DNA of 64,000 nucleotides from Eriocheir sinensis (GCF_024679095.1 NC_066522.1:15162329-15226328); one strand, 5' to 3'; positions 12,110 through 24,250 are shown, counted from the first letter of the stretch. Notes: generated by a model not told the origin, from the sequence alone. Numbers and translations are program-made.

Positions 12110-12330
12110 TTCTCAGACTTTTTAGGATCTCACAACAAATTTTAAAAAGCCGCAAAGGACATTAATCGGGTTGCTATGACTGAACCGCATTCATGGTGAA
12201 GAAACCTTGTCAAACTATCAACAGACTCATCAAACAACCCATGGAAATACTAACACAACCTACACGGAAGCTTTATCAAATGTGGGTGTGTAAGCTACGA
12301 AATATTTGAGAATCTGGGCCTGTTTTGCAC
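12110..12330 (-). repeat. Dispersed repeat copy 2 (partner 3025-3240)
   Basis: Its reverse complement aligns in order with 3025-3240, and both carry a conserved AACCCGATTAAT block and an ATAGTTTGAC block. Confidence 0.6.
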
Positions 12331-12569
12331 ATTTTAGTTTACCTTTCCAATGAGTTTTCCTTACTGTGGTCGCTGTGGTGCTGTTGACCTGCTACTTCGA
12401 GGTCAACAACAGAGAACATTTGTAACTTGGTAATGTTTGAGAATATGGATCTTACTTTCACCTCATCGCATATATCCAGCTTATATCCTTTCCTTCCGCC
12501 TCTCCACACATACCCCTCTCATATACCTTCCTCTCACTTCATACCCCTTCCCTTCCCTTATCCCCTTCC

Positions 12570-12850
12570 CTTATCCCTTTCTTCCACCTCACAATACATT
12601 CCCCCTTTATATCCCTTCCTTCCACCTCACAATACATTCCCCCTTTATATCCCTTCCTTCCACCTCACAATACATTCCCCCTTTATATCCCTTCCTTCCA
12701 CCTCACAACACATTCCCCCTTTATATCCCTTCCTTCCACCTCACAACACATACCCCCTTTGTATCCCTTCCTTCCACCTCACAACACATACCCCCTTTGT
12801 ATCCCTTCTTTTCACAATAACACATCCCCACCTAATATCCCTTCCTCTCA
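12570..12850 (+). repeat. 38-bp minisatellite
   Basis: About six to seven copies of a 38-bp unit (CCCCCTTTATATCCCTTCC plus TTCCACCTCACAA.ACATT). The first four are nearly identical and the last ones have TTTGTATCCC. The reading frames over it are repeat peptides. Confidence 0.95.
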
Positions 12851-12944
12851 CCTCATAGTAAATGTCATCCTTACATCCCTTCCTCCCACGTCACAGCACA
12901 TACCCTCTCATATCCCTTCCCCTCACGTCACCACACATACCCAC

Positions 12945-13131
12945 CTGGTGATCTGGCCGCCGAAACTTCCCGGAGACTTTCTTGAAGAGGGCTCGGCGAT
13001 GGCGTTGGCGTCTGAGGGCCAGGTGATGGTGGAGGCAGGGATACTAGAGGAGGACTCGCAGGTCAAGGTGATCACTTTCCCCACCTCCACGCTGCGAGGG
13101 TTGGCCCAGCCGCGCACCTCCCACGCGGGGA
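12945..13131 (-). CDS. sns/hbs-like: Exon i: Ig domain 6, N-terminal half
   Basis: 187-bp exon, acceptor ccctcgacag|TC, donor ACCAG|gtgggtat; phase 1 entry, phase 2 exit. It reads PAWEVRGWANPRSVEVGKV, then ITLTCESSSSIPASTITWP and SFGGQIT. Cys (LTC) and core Trp (ITW) are present. The split AG|G codon gives Arg with exon j. The donor is a little weaker than the others (gtgggt). A 38-bp minisatellite lies just downstream of it. Confidence 0.87.
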
Positions 13132-14379
13132 CTGTCGAGGGAGAGGAGAGGAGTGATCAGAGGTTGGGAATGAGAAAAGTTAGCATGGCATAAGAAAAGA
13201 GGGAAGAATAGGATAGAGAAAAAGATGGAAATGCTGAAAAAAGAGAGATTGTAAGGAGGGAATGAATGATCACTATGGCATATAATAGAAGAAGGAGAGA
13301 GGGGAGAGTAGAAGGATAAGGATGAAGATGGAGAAGGATGCAAGTAGAGAAAGTACAGAGGGAATGAAGGAAAGAAAGAAGTGAGTGAGTGAGTGAGTGA
13401 GTGAGTAGGAGTTTGAGTGTGGCAGTTGTATACTTAGTGGCTGAGAGGTGAGTGAATGAGTAACTGTGACAATATCTGAGCGTGAGAATGGCAGCCTGAA
13501 TGAGTGTTTGCAGGGGGAGAGAGATAGATAGAAAGCGAGAGAGAGAGGATGAGTTGAAGGGAAGCTGGAGAAAACGAGAGAACTGATCAAAGGTACTTCC
13601 AGATATTTGAACTAGAAGGGCTCTTGACGAGGGTACTGAACGTGGAGAGGGAGAGGGAGACAGAGAAAGACAGACAGACAGAGGTAGACAGAGAGAGAAT
13701 TAGTGATCATTCATAAGCTTTTTCGGGCTGATATCTCTAGTACTTTTTCTCATTAATACCCACGGGGGAGGAAGAGCCGCTTGTTGTGGGGAATAAAGAG
13801 CATAGAGAGAGAGAGATGAACCATAAAAGTGGATCCCGAAATGTTCTCGTGAAAGGATCTGAAGAGGAGGGGAGGATGAGAGGGTTGAGAAGGTGGGAAG
13901 AGGGGAAGGGGAAAAGAGAGATAGATAAGATAGATAGATAGATAAATGGATAGATAGACAGAGACAGAGAGATATAGACAAAGAATATACTGAAGAACGT
14001 ACAAAAACTTAAGCATATCACAGTCGTCACCGCTCCATAAACACTAAAACAAAACAGTGAAACAATTCCTATCACTCACAATTCCCTCAAACACATCCAT
14101 CCTCACCTTCTCATTCACCATCACACACACTCAACCGCTACGCCACTCCCTTCAATACTCATTACTTAAGAAAAAATCGACATAGTGGGTTTGATTGAAG
14201 GACTATGTGAGTAAGTAAACGAAACTATGAATGTATGGAAGGAGGAGGAGGAGGATACTACCGCGTGTGTGAATGAGTGAGTGAGTGAGTGAGTGAGTGA
14301 GTGAGTGAGTGAGTGAGTGAGTGAGTAAACGTTCGTGCGTGATAGATGTATAATGACTTTTTTTATGTGTATTTTTTCC

Positions 14380-15130
14380 GCCCCTTCAGCTGTCTCCTTT
14401 ACTATTAAAAAAAGAACCTCCAACAGTACTGGTAAAACTGGCGCATTTCACTTCCCTCTCCCTCCCACCCCGTTCTTTACCTCTCCTCCGCTCCCGAGTA
14501 ATGACGTAATTTATCTGTTATTATTTTTGCCCTTGAGTTATCTCCTTTACTGTTACCCTCCCCTCCTCCAGCAGTACTACTAAAACTGATGCACTTCGCT
14601 CTCCCTCCCACCATCCCATCCTTCCCTCTTTTCCCTCCCTCACTCGAGCAGTAGTCGTATTTTATTATAATTTTTGCCATTGATTTGTCACCTTTACTGT
14701 AAAAAAAATAATAAACAAGCAGTACTAATTAAACTAACGCACTTTCCTCTCCCTCCCTCCCCATTCTTCCCCCTCTTTCCCTCCCTCTCGATCAGTGAAG
14801 TAATTTATTTATCATTATTTTTGCCCTTGAGCTGTTTCCTTTACTCTAAAAAATAAATAACCTTCAGCAGAACTACCAAAACAAACGCACTTCCCCTCTT
14901 CCTTCTTCCCCTCCCCCTCCCCTCTTCCTCCTTCCCCTCCCCCTCCCCTCTTCCTCCTTCCCCTCCCTCTCGAGCAGTAAAGTCATTTATTTATCATTAT
15001 TTTTGCTCCTTTACTGTAAAAAAAAATAACCTTCAACAGTACCACTAAAGCAAGCGCACTTCTCTTCCTCCTCCCCCCCATCCTCCCCCCTCTTCCTCCT
15101 TCCCCGCCCCCTCCCCGAGCCGTGAAGTCA
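14380..15130 (-). repeat. ~147-bp tandem array built from a SINE-like core
   Basis: Five units, with the CCTTTACT box at 14396, 14544, 14691, 14838 and 15008 (spacing 148, 147, 147, 170). Best preserved at 14820-14850, the unit reads in reverse AGTAAAGGAAACAGCTCAAG followed by GGCAAAAA. This is the core of the dispersed repeat at 40.1, 51.0, 54.9 and 57.6 kb. Each unit then has an AGCAGTACTACTAAAA-like block and a C/T-rich stretch. Confidence 0.75.
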
Positions 15131-15139
15131 TTTAGTTAT

Positions 15140-15330
15140 TAGCAATTCAACAAACACGGCCGGGGCCATTCGTTTGATCTTTTGGCCTTTACTTTATTAA
15201 CGTCCGGCGCGCGCGTGTGGCGGCCGCTCTGAAATGGACCCATAATTGAATGTTAACTGGATCGATTGTTTCCGCGTTCCCGGCGCCGCGAGGTAATTTG
15301 CCGCATTGTTCCGCTAAGTGGCGTGGAGTA
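15140..15330. other. Non-repetitive, CpG-containing island in intron
   Basis: About 190 bp of complex sequence with GCGCGCG and GCGGCCGC boxes and ATTGAATGTTAACTGGATCG, between two repeat blocks. No reading frame with splice sites is seen. A regulatory role is only a guess from its complexity. Confidence 0.25.
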
Positions 15331-15751
15331 TGGTGTAGATGGTGGTGGTGGTGGTGGTGGTAATGGTGGTGATGATGGTGGTGGTTGGGAGTGTGGTGTG
15401 GTGAGGGAAGGCAAAGTAAGGTGTGTGATGGTGGAGGGAGGGATGAAGGAATGGAGGGAAGAAGGTAATGGTGGTGGTGGTTGTGGTGAGTGGTGATGCG
15501 GTGAGGGAAGGTAAGGTTGGGGGTGTGACATGTGTGAGAGAAGATGAAGGAATGGAGGGAAGGAAGTGTGTTATGATTTTGATGGAAGAAAAGGTGATGC
15601 GTAGATGGGTGGGCGTGTTGGTAGTACGAGGATGGGGTGTGGGATGATGATAGCGGTGTGGTATAGTATGGGGAAAGGATGAAAGAATGTAGGGCAGGAG
15701 GGATGTGATGATTTGGGTGAAGAAAATTAATGAAAGTATGCGATTGTGTTG

Positions 15752-15920
<169 letters not shown>

Positions 15921-16209
15921 AGGGGAAGTAAGGGTTGCAGAAAAGAAGAAAAAAAAGAATGTGTGTTTATGAGGAGAGGAGAGAGAAAGGTTATTGTAGT
16001 GGTTATAGGAGTATTGATATCTCCGTGTGTAGAGGGCGGAGGAGGAAGGGGATAGTAAAAATACCGGAAACAGGAAAAAGAGAGACAGTGAGGAGGAAGA
16101 AGCTATTTTGGTACTGCTGATGGTGGCTGTGGAGAAGTGTGTGTGTGTGTGTGGGGGGGGGGGGCGAAGAAAAGACCCTATTGAATAAGTGAGAGCATTA
16201 TATCTGGAA

Positions 16210-16213
<4 letters not shown>

Positions 16214-16258
<45 letters not shown>
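16214..16258. repeat. (TC)n microsatellite
   Basis: About 45 bp of TC, one of the few long TC runs on the plus strand in this half of the window. Confidence 0.97.
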
Positions 16259-16263
<5 letters not shown>

Positions 16264-16344
16264 GATACGTAGGTGTGGACAGGTTATGATGACGTATTAT
16301 AGATGGATGAATATAGGCGGTTTATCATTCTTGTTATGGAGGTG

Positions 16345-16495
16345 TAAATGAGAAAAGAAAATGAGGAAAAAGAAAAAAAAATAGAAGAAAAGGGAAAAGG
16401 GAAAGAAGATAAAGAACAAGAAGAAGAAAAAGAAGAAGACAAAGAAGAAGAAGAAGACAAAGAAGAAAAAGAAGAAGAAGAAGAAGAAGAAGACG
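16345..16495. repeat. GAA-rich tract
   Basis: About 150 bp of GAA/AAA/GAC triplets near the exon h donor side. Confidence 0.9.
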
Positions 16496-16637
16496 TACTT
16501 ACAGATGGATACATACATAGGCAGTTTCTCATTCTTATTTTCGATGGTGTTTATGAGGTAAGAGGACTCAACAAAGATGGATGAATATAAGCGATCAGGG
16601 TGAGGCAGTCGAAGTTCAAGGCAGCTCCAACACTTAC

Positions 16638-16813
16638 AGAGCATGTTGAGGGTGGTGACGGCGGTGAGGGGGTCGGGCAGGGCGGCGTTGGAAGCATCAC
16701 ACTTGAGTCTGGCGCCGTTGTCCTCCGCCGCCGCCGTCATCGTGGCCGTCACCGCTGTCACGCCGCTTCGTACCGCCGTTTGCCCCAGGAGCTCCTTGTC
16801 GTTCTTGTACAGT
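16638..16813 (-). CDS. sns/hbs-like: Exon h: Ig domain 5, C-terminal half
   Basis: 176-bp exon, acceptor cccttcctcag|A, donor CTCT|gtaagtgt; phase 2 entry, phase 1 exit. It reads LYKNDKELLGQTAVRSGV, then AAAEDNGARLKCDASNAALP and TTLNML. The E-D-N-G-x-x-L-x-C motif matches the nephrin-type strand-F Cys. It joins exon i as LNML-F-PAWEV. It is GC-rich compared with the surrounding purine repeats. Confidence 0.88.
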
Positions 16814-16859
16814 CTGAGGAAGGGAGGGAGGAGAGAGGAGTCAGAGGATGGAGACGAAG

Positions 16860-17235
16860 ACAGTTAAGGCATCAAGATTTAGGATGGAAACATGGAAAGA
16901 CAGGGAAAAGTCTGTTGAGGGGTATAAAGAAGGAAGTAGGACATTGATGAAAGAGAGAAGACTTTTAGAGAAGGTAGGATAGAGACAAGACAGTTAGTAA
17001 CGCATGAAGATTTATAATGGAAGAATGGAAAGACAGGGAAAAGGCTGTTGAGGGTATAAAGAAGGAAGTAGGGGATTAATGAAAGAGAGAAGACTTTTAG
17101 AGAAGGTAGGACAGACAGTTAGTAACGCATGAAGATTTATGATGGAAGAATGGAAGGACAGGGAGAAGGCTGTTGAGAAGTAAGTAGGGCATGAAGGAGA
17201 AAGAAAGCATTTAGGGAAGGTAGGATGGAAAGAAC
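16860..17235 (+). repeat. ~130-bp tandem array upstream of exon h
   Basis: Three units, with GACAGGGA at 16900, 17032 and 17157 and CTTTTAGAGAAGGTAGG-like ends. It starts about 45 bp from the exon h acceptor. Confidence 0.85.
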
Positions 17236-18138
17236 GTTAGTAGGGCGTGGAGAGGCTGGGAGGGAAGGATGGAAGGATAGGGAAGTGGATAGAGAAGAAT
17301 AGGAAGAGAGGAAGGGAGGAGTGAGGGAATAAAGGAAAGAAAATAAGTTTTGAAGGAAGACAGGATGAAAAGAAAGAAATGACAAAATTGTGAAGATGTG
17401 GGAGGAAAAGAAGGAAGAAAGGAAAGATGTGAAAGAAATATTGAAGAAAAAAATGACGAAAAAAACAATGAAAATGAAAAATGAAAAGGGAAGAAGGGGA
17501 AGAAGAGAAAGATAGCGTGTGCATCATCATTACCATCATCACACACATACACATACACGCACAAACACAACCCCCCTCCCCCCCCATACAAACACACCTC
17601 CCCTCCCCCACACATACTAATACCCCTCTCCATCCCTTCTTTCCCTCCCTATTCTCTTTCTCTCTCACTTCCATATTTCCTTCCTATTCCTCGATGACAT
17701 GAACACCAAGAGGAGGAGGCGCCTTTCACAACATGTGCCGCGCCCTGAGGCTGCGAATCCGAGGCCGAGGGAATTTGAGACTTTGGCTATCCAGGGGCGC
17801 CGCTTCCAAGGACCTTAAAACGTTAGGTAAAACTAGAGAGAAAAACAAGTTGATTCGAAGAGTAAACAAAAGCAGATTGAAGGAAAAGAATATATGGAAG
17901 CAAGAGAGCAGAGAGAAAAGAAAGAGAGAAAAGAATATACAGAAGCAGATTGAAAAGAGTGTTAGAGCAGCGTGTATTTGTGTGTTTTGTATTTACGTGT
18001 GTATATATGTATTTATGTATGAATATATAGACTCAAATATACAGATGGATTGGTATATAGACAGATAAACAGATAAGTAGATTGATATATATGTATTGAT
18101 GAATAGGTAGAGACAGATAGATAGATAGATAGATAGAT

Positions 18139-18240
<102 letters not shown>

Positions 18241-18431
18241 TAGAGAGATGTATAAAAAATGCGTAGATAAATAATTTAGATCATAAAACATCAGGTTCGT
18301 CAGAAATCACGAAATAAAAGAAATCAGAAAAAAGTGAATAATGTTTGATTAGAAATATCATGTATTGCTGCGACATATTTTTTCTTTTGACATTTTACGT
18401 TATTGTTTTTGTCTCATTAGTCTTCACTGCG

Positions 18432-18585
<154 letters not shown>

Positions 18586-19027
18586 ACAGACAAAGACAGA
18601 CAAGCAAACAGAAAGAAAGACAGATACAAACAAACATAGAGAGATAAAGAAAAAGAAGAGACAGATACAGACAGAAAGACATAAACAGAGACAGATACAG
18701 ACAGACAAAGACAGACAAACTAACAGAGACAGATATAGACAGACGAAAACAAAAACAAAACAAAGAGAAACAGAGGTACAGACAAAGACAAAGACAGTGA
18801 CAGATACAGACATACAGACAAACAGAAAGAGAGACAGAGATAGAGACAGACAGACAGACAGACGGACTAATACATCACCTACTACTATCTCACGTATTTT
18901 TCACCTGCGGCTCATTCAACACCTGGTCGGAAGTCGTTCAATTAGTTACGTCCACAGGTGAAAGGAAATCAGTTTCACTCAACGACCTTCTAATGAGCAA
19001 CTCTGTGTGTGGGTCCGTTTTCCTGAT

Positions 19028-19120
19028 GTATCCTTCCTTCCTTCCTTCCTTCCTTCCTTCCTTCTTTCCTTCCTTCCTTCCTTCCTTCCTTCCTTCCTTC
19101 CTTTCTTCCTTCTTTCCTTT
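19028..19120. repeat. (TTCC)n tetranucleotide array
   Basis: About 90 bp of CCTT with two or three one-base changes. Confidence 0.96.
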
Positions 19121-19819
19121 GGTCTTGAATCAGAGGACTCGTTAATTCTCCAAACGTCTCTTTCAGTAACAAGAACAGTAACTTTTCTCTCCTTTCTCTC
19201 TTAATTTCTTTTTCTTTCTTTCATCTCTATTTTGTTTCCTCCTCCATATTTACTCTTTATTCCTTTTTTCATTCCCTGATTTCTTACTTCTCTTCCTTCG
19301 CTCTTCCTTCTTTCTCTCTTACATATCCTCTTTTGGTCCCATCTCTTTTTATTTCCTTCCTTCCTTTATCTTTATCCTACTCTCCGTCTTCTTCCCTTCA
19401 TTCTCTGCTTTCTTCATACATCATTTATCTCTCCCTCACCTCATTCTGCTTCGTTCCCTTCCATCCTCTTAATTATTTTCCTTTCTCTCCTTTCATTCTC
19501 TCTCTTGCATCCTTATCTCTCCTTCTTACATATTTTCCCTCTCCTTTATTGCTTGTTCTCCCTCTTCCGTGGTGTCTTTTTTCTTAATTATCTCCTCTCT
19601 TTTACCTTCTCGTCTTTTCTCTCTTTCACTTATCTTTTATCTTCTTTCCTTCCCTCCTCGCCTCATTCCTCCACTCTCCCCGTCTTCCTCTCCGTTAATC
19701 TCCTCTTTCTTTTCGTCTGTTCTCTCTTTCCCTCAACTTTAATCTTTCCCTCCTGCCCTTGTCTCTTCTTCTTTCCCCCATCTTCCTCTCCGTCAACCTC
19801 CTCTTCCCTCGTCCATCTC

Positions 19820-20070
19820 AGGAGTGGCCCAAAACCGACGACAAAGACGGGATGGTTAAACGCCTTTAAAAATCTTGCTACTCTCATATTCCCGCGGCCA
19901 GTTGTTGTCAGTCGGTGCGCGGCGGGAAGCTCAACGCCGGGCGAACCTTTCATGCTGGTCTTTCATGCTCTCATCCGCTAGTCTTACCGCGTTTTACCCC
20001 AAGCTCAGCGCTGCTCCGCCGGCAATATTCACACCCCTCCCCCACCACCACCATCACCGTCGCCGTTAAG
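19820..20070. other. Non-repetitive intronic stretch
   Basis: Complex sequence with CGGCCAGTTG, CGGTGCGCGGCGGG and a repeated CTTTCATGCT (near 19946 and 19959), between pyrimidine-rich DNA and a CAC run. No supported exon. Confidence 0.25.
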
Positions 20071-20327
20071 GGTAAAGTATAGAGTAGTGAAGTAATAAGG
20101 CTCAAGAAAATTAAAAGGATGTTCATAAGTTGCAGTGCGTGTGTGATAAGTATGGAGTGGATGTGTGTTTTTAGTTGTTATGGGAAATACTTAATAGTTT
20201 TTGGGGATGTTTATGTTTTGTTTATCGGCTTCACAAGGATATCTAGTTTAGTTTATCCGTTTTACGAGGTTATACTAGTTTTTTTTTTTTCTGTATACAC
20301 TTTCCGTCCTATGGTTTTGGCGTCAAT

Positions 20328-20328
<1 letters not shown>

Positions 20329-20363
<35 letters not shown>
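20329..20363. repeat. (CA)n microsatellite
   Basis: About 34 bp of CA. Confidence 0.95.
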
Positions 20364-20365
<2 letters not shown>

Positions 20366-20669
20366 CTTTATTTCTATTCTCCATTTACACTAGCAGGGAG
20401 GGAGGAAGCGAGCGAGAGAAGGGACTGAGGTAAAAAAGAAAAGAATATAGTGGAAAAAGAAGAGAATAAAACTATAGAGAGTGACCAAGTAAAACATCGC
20501 TGCACATTTCTTTTGCCTCGCTGCCTGGAGAAATTGGAACGAAAAGGAGGAGGAGCCGGTCTCTGTTCCCCTGACTCACTGACTTTCCCCTCCCCTTTCC
20601 TTCCTTCCTTCCTCCCTCCCTCCCCACCACACAAATACATACATACACACGGACACAAAGACACACTAC

Positions 20670-21035
20670 TCACTTACTTACTCATGAACCCTTTCCTGCC
20701 ACACATTTTGTCGTTCATTCACTTATCTTCTCCTAAACTCACAAACACATTTTTTTCACTCACTCACTCATTCACTCACTCATTCACTCACTCACCTCCC
20801 TCATCCATTCTCCGACTCATTCACTCACACCTCCCTCACCCATTCTCCGACTCATTCACTCACTCGCTCACTCACCTATCCATCCATCCATTCACAAATC
20901 TACTCATCCATTTACTCCTCTACCAACTCACTTACTCACTCACTCACTCACCCATTTATTCACCCAATAAACCCATCCCTTCGCCAACCCACTCACTCAC
21001 CTACCTACCAACTGACTCACTCACTCACCCCTGTA
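20670..21035. repeat. ACTC/ATTC tetranucleotide-rich region
   Basis: About 360 bp dominated by CACT and CATT tetramers, with a duplicated CACCTCCCTCA-CCATTCTCCGACTCATT-type unit near 20790-20870. Confidence 0.9.
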
Positions 21036-21135
21036 CCCACCGACCTCAAGTCCTCTGCAACACCGAGGACGAGGAGAGTTTAAAGGGAATGGTTAAAGGG
21101 TTGTTCTCGTGGTTTTTTTTTCTGTCCAACCTTAC

Positions 21136-21247
21136 CTGACCTTCGGCGGCGGGTGACCTCCCTTGGTGATACAGGTGAACTCCACGAGGCTCCCGGCCAC
21201 CACCTGCCTCTGGGCCTTCAGCTCCACCACTGGCTGCCCCGGGGGAC
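21136..21247 (-). CDS. sns/hbs-like: Exon g: Ig domain 5, N-terminal half
   Basis: 112-bp exon, acceptor ccgacatacag|GT, donor GTCAG|gtaaggt; phase 1 entry, phase 2 exit. It reads PPGQPVVELKAQRQVVAGSL, then VEFTCITKGGHPPPKV and a split Arg codon. The strand-B Cys is present. After splicing to exon h the strand-C sequence is KVRLYKND, so the usual core Trp is Leu. The neighbouring intron to exon f is only 634 bp. Confidence 0.88.
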
Positions 21248-21881
21248 CTGTATGTCGGGGAAAGAGTGAGAGTGAGAGGGGGACTGTTGGAGAGTGAGGG
21301 ACGAAAGGGTTAAGGGTTAGGGGTCACTGGTGTGTGTTTGTGTTTTTTGTTTCTTCTTATTCATTCTTATTCTTATACTTATTCATTTTCTTCTTATATT
21401 TATTACTAGCCTATTTTTCTCATCATTACCTCTCTTCCAATTATCATCATTACTAGCCCTATCATTAAGCTGCCTCTTCTGATATTTATTAAACCACATT
21501 CGTCATCCCATCAACACTCCTATATACAGCACGAGCATGAACGTTATTATCATTGCTGGGCCTTTTTGAGTAACCATTGGTGTTATCATGGACATTATGA
21601 CTAACGTGAAGGCTAACGAGTGTGTCTGATAATACTTTTGTGGCCAACTGTACATGAACGCTAAAAAGTATCTGCCTGATTATACTTTTTTGGCCACCTT
21701 TACGTAGAAACAAACAAGTATCTGTCTGATTATGTTATTTTGGCCTGTATCTACCTGCTCATACTCTCTTGTACGTAGAAACAAACAAATATCTGTCTGA
21801 TTACGCTATTTTGGCCCGTATCCACCTGCTTATACTCTCTTGACCATCTGTACATAGCGCCAAACTAGTCCTGTCACTCAC
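21248..21881 (-). other. Intron between exons f and g (634 bp)
   Basis: Short interdomain intron, phase 1. Its half next to exon f (21600-21860) has three or four diverged repeats with ACGTAGAAACAAACAA (near 21702 and 21773), TATCTG.CTGATTA and TTTTGGCC boxes. Confidence 0.8.
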
Positions 21882-22067
21882 GCATAACGGTGATGTTTCT
21901 CGTGTGGGTGATGACGTCCGTGGCCTCCAGGTGTTGGGCCTCGCACCGCGCCCGCACCATCCTCACGCCGCTGGCCCGCCCCGCCTCGCTGCTCAGCTCC
22001 GAGGACGTGACCCAGCCGCCCCCGTCGTCCCGCGTCACAATATTCTTCGTCGTGTTCACCTGCTCAC
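21882..22067 (-). CDS. sns/hbs-like: Exon f: Ig domain 4, C-terminal half
   Basis: 186-bp exon, acceptor cccgtccccag|GT, donor ATGC|gtgagtga. It reads (G)EQVNTTKNIVTRDDGGGW, then VTSSELSSEAGRASGV, VRARCEAQHLEATDVI and RNITVM. The strand-F Cys is in R-C-E-A. The usual D-x-G/A-x-Y stretch is replaced by a Gly/Ala-rich segment (EAGRASGV). Sequons NTT and NIT. The 5' intron is phase 1 inside the domain. Confidence 0.88.
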
Positions 22068-22269
22068 CTGGGGACGGGAAGAGACATGACAGGTGGTGAT
22101 GGCGGGGAATTGATGGAAGGGTGGGATAGATGGGTGTTATGGATGTAGATGGATGACGAGGCGGAGGAAGATGATGATACTGAAGAAAATGATGGCGAAG
22201 ACGAAGATGAAGAAGAATAGAAAATAATAGAAAAGTAGAAGAAAAGAAAAGGAGTAGAGGAGAAAGGAA

Positions 22270-22351
22270 AAGAAGAAGAAGAAGAAGAAGAAGAAGAAGA
22301 AGAAGAAGAAGAAGAAGAAGAAGAAGAAGAAGAAGAAGAAGAAGAAGAAGA
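22270..22351. repeat. (GAA)n trinucleotide array
   Basis: About 82 bp of GAA inside a longer purine tract (22140-22520). Confidence 0.96.
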
Positions 22352-23035
22352 AAAAGAAGAACAAAGAATGAAAGAAAAAGAACTCGAACAATAAAAAGTA
22401 GAACAGGTATAAAACAAGAACACGAAGAAAAGAAAAAAAAGAAAGAGAAAGAGAGAGAAAAAAAAAAGAAGGAAGACAACAGGGAAGAAGGAAAAGAAAA
22501 TATAAAGGGAAGTTTTAGAATAGGAGGACAAGGAGTGGCTGTGGAATCAATGAAGTGGGTGAAATTTGATCATTTTTTTATAACAGGTGAAGAGGCCTAG
22601 AACACAAGTGGATGAGATTGGAGAAAAGGTGCTGTTAAGTAAGTGGATAAAATACACGTCTTCCACATTGCCTGTCAGCGTAATTTATTTATTATTTTTT
22701 CTCGCTCCACCGAACTGCAGCTTAACAAGTGTTTTCTCAGAGGTTGCTTCAAGTTTGGTCCGCACACACGCACACACACACACGAAGTCCTTGTCATGCA
22801 AATTGAGAAAGTAAATCACATCAGAACTTTTGTCGCTAATTTTTTACATTATATTCTGTGACGGACTATTTTTTGGGTGTGTGCAGAGAATGCGGAATAC
22901 ATAAAAAGGAGGCAGCAAGAGAATTAGTCTATTAAAAAACGAAGAAAAAATAAAACACGAATTAAAATAAATAAAATGAAATTTTTATAAACCCCACCCA
23001 AGCAAAATAACGCCCCCCCCCCCCCCCCACACACT

Positions 23036-23215
23036 TTCTTAAACCCGATTCACAGCACAAATACGTCGAGAAAGGAAAATAGAAAAAAAGTAAAAAAAAT
23101 GAAACACGAAATGAAAGTAACACAATGAAATGCTTATCATTTCCAACCAAAGAAACTAACGAAATAAAAAAAAAAACACATTCTTAAACTCGATTCACAG
23201 CACAAATACATCGGG
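23036..23215 (+). repeat. 145-bp direct duplication
   Basis: CGATTCACAGCACAAATAC occurs at 23046 and 23191 with similar flanks. Confidence 0.8.
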
Positions 23216-23672
23216 AGAGACAAGAGTGGAAAAAGCCTTCTCGAGACAGGCGGAGAGAAAAAAGGAAGGGATGAAGAGAAAGGGCTTATTGCCAGCCTAC
23301 CTGAGACAAGGATGGCGGCCAGGTAGAAGGGACCAGCTGAGGACGGCAAGCCAAGAGAGGGAAGGGGGGAGACGAGGGGGACAAAAAAAAAAAAAGAAAG
23401 AGGGAGAAAATGGGAAAGCGGAGGAGGATAAAGAAAGTGAGGAAGGACACGAGTTAAAAGAGAGAGAAAACGAAGGAAGTGACACAGAGAGGGAAAAAGA
23501 GGGATGAAAGGGAAGAGGGGGAGGCTCGAAGGGGTAAAAGAGGACGTGGGTTAAAAGAGGGAGAAGAGGAGAAGAGGATGAGAAGAGAACGAGAGGGATA
23601 AGGACAAAAATAAATAGGGACGAAAGGGAAAAGAAGAAGGGATTGAGAGGGATAAAGAGGGACGCGAGTTAG

Positions 23673-23823
<151 letters not shown>

Positions 23824-24250
23824 AGAGGATGAGGGAGAGAAAGAAAAAGAAGGAAAATAAGAATGGAAAAGAAGAGGGGATGAGAGAGGTATAGGGGGAG
23901 GTACCCAAGTCAAAAGGAAAAAAAAGAAGATACGAAGAGTTGAAGGAGAGAAGACCCAGGGAACAGAGATGAAAAAGGAACGAAAGAGAAAAGTAGAGAG
24001 GGATGAGGAGGATAAAGGAGGGCGGGAATGAAAAAAAAAAGAGGAAACGAGAGATTGAAGGCGAAGAAGGGGAATAGGATCGAAAGAATGGGGACAAGAG
24101 AGGAAAAAGGTGAACATAGAAGAGGAGAAAAGAAGGAAGTGAGAGGAGAGAGAGGTAGAAGAGGGGACTAAAGGAGAGGAGGGGCTCGAAAGGTAAAGAA
24201 AGAAGAGAATAAAGGAAGGGGGTCAGGCAGGAGAAAGGCACAAGAGGGGA

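Larger units (their letters stand above)
2994..12944 (-). other. Intron between exons i and j (9.95 kb)
   Basis: It splits Ig6 at phase 2. It holds a dispersed repeat copy at 3025-3240, a truncated LINE at 4187-5330 and another dispersed repeat at 5480-5710. Further in are a degenerate 65-bp minisatellite (6.87-7.33 kb), CA and GT arrays, the AAGGC/AAGGG block, a duplicated 200-bp segment (7.48 and 9.88 kb), CAC/GAT trinucleotide-rich sequence at 10.1-10.6 kb, GGA-rich sequence at 10.9-11.4 kb and a 38-bp minisatellite at 12.58-12.85 kb. About 3250-4180 and 5720-6450 look like ordinary low-copy intron. Confidence 0.8.

Noticed and set aside
12427..12858. Repeat protein frame with YPFLPPHN motifs
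   Set aside because: Product of the 38-bp minisatellite; two frames give similar repeat peptides.
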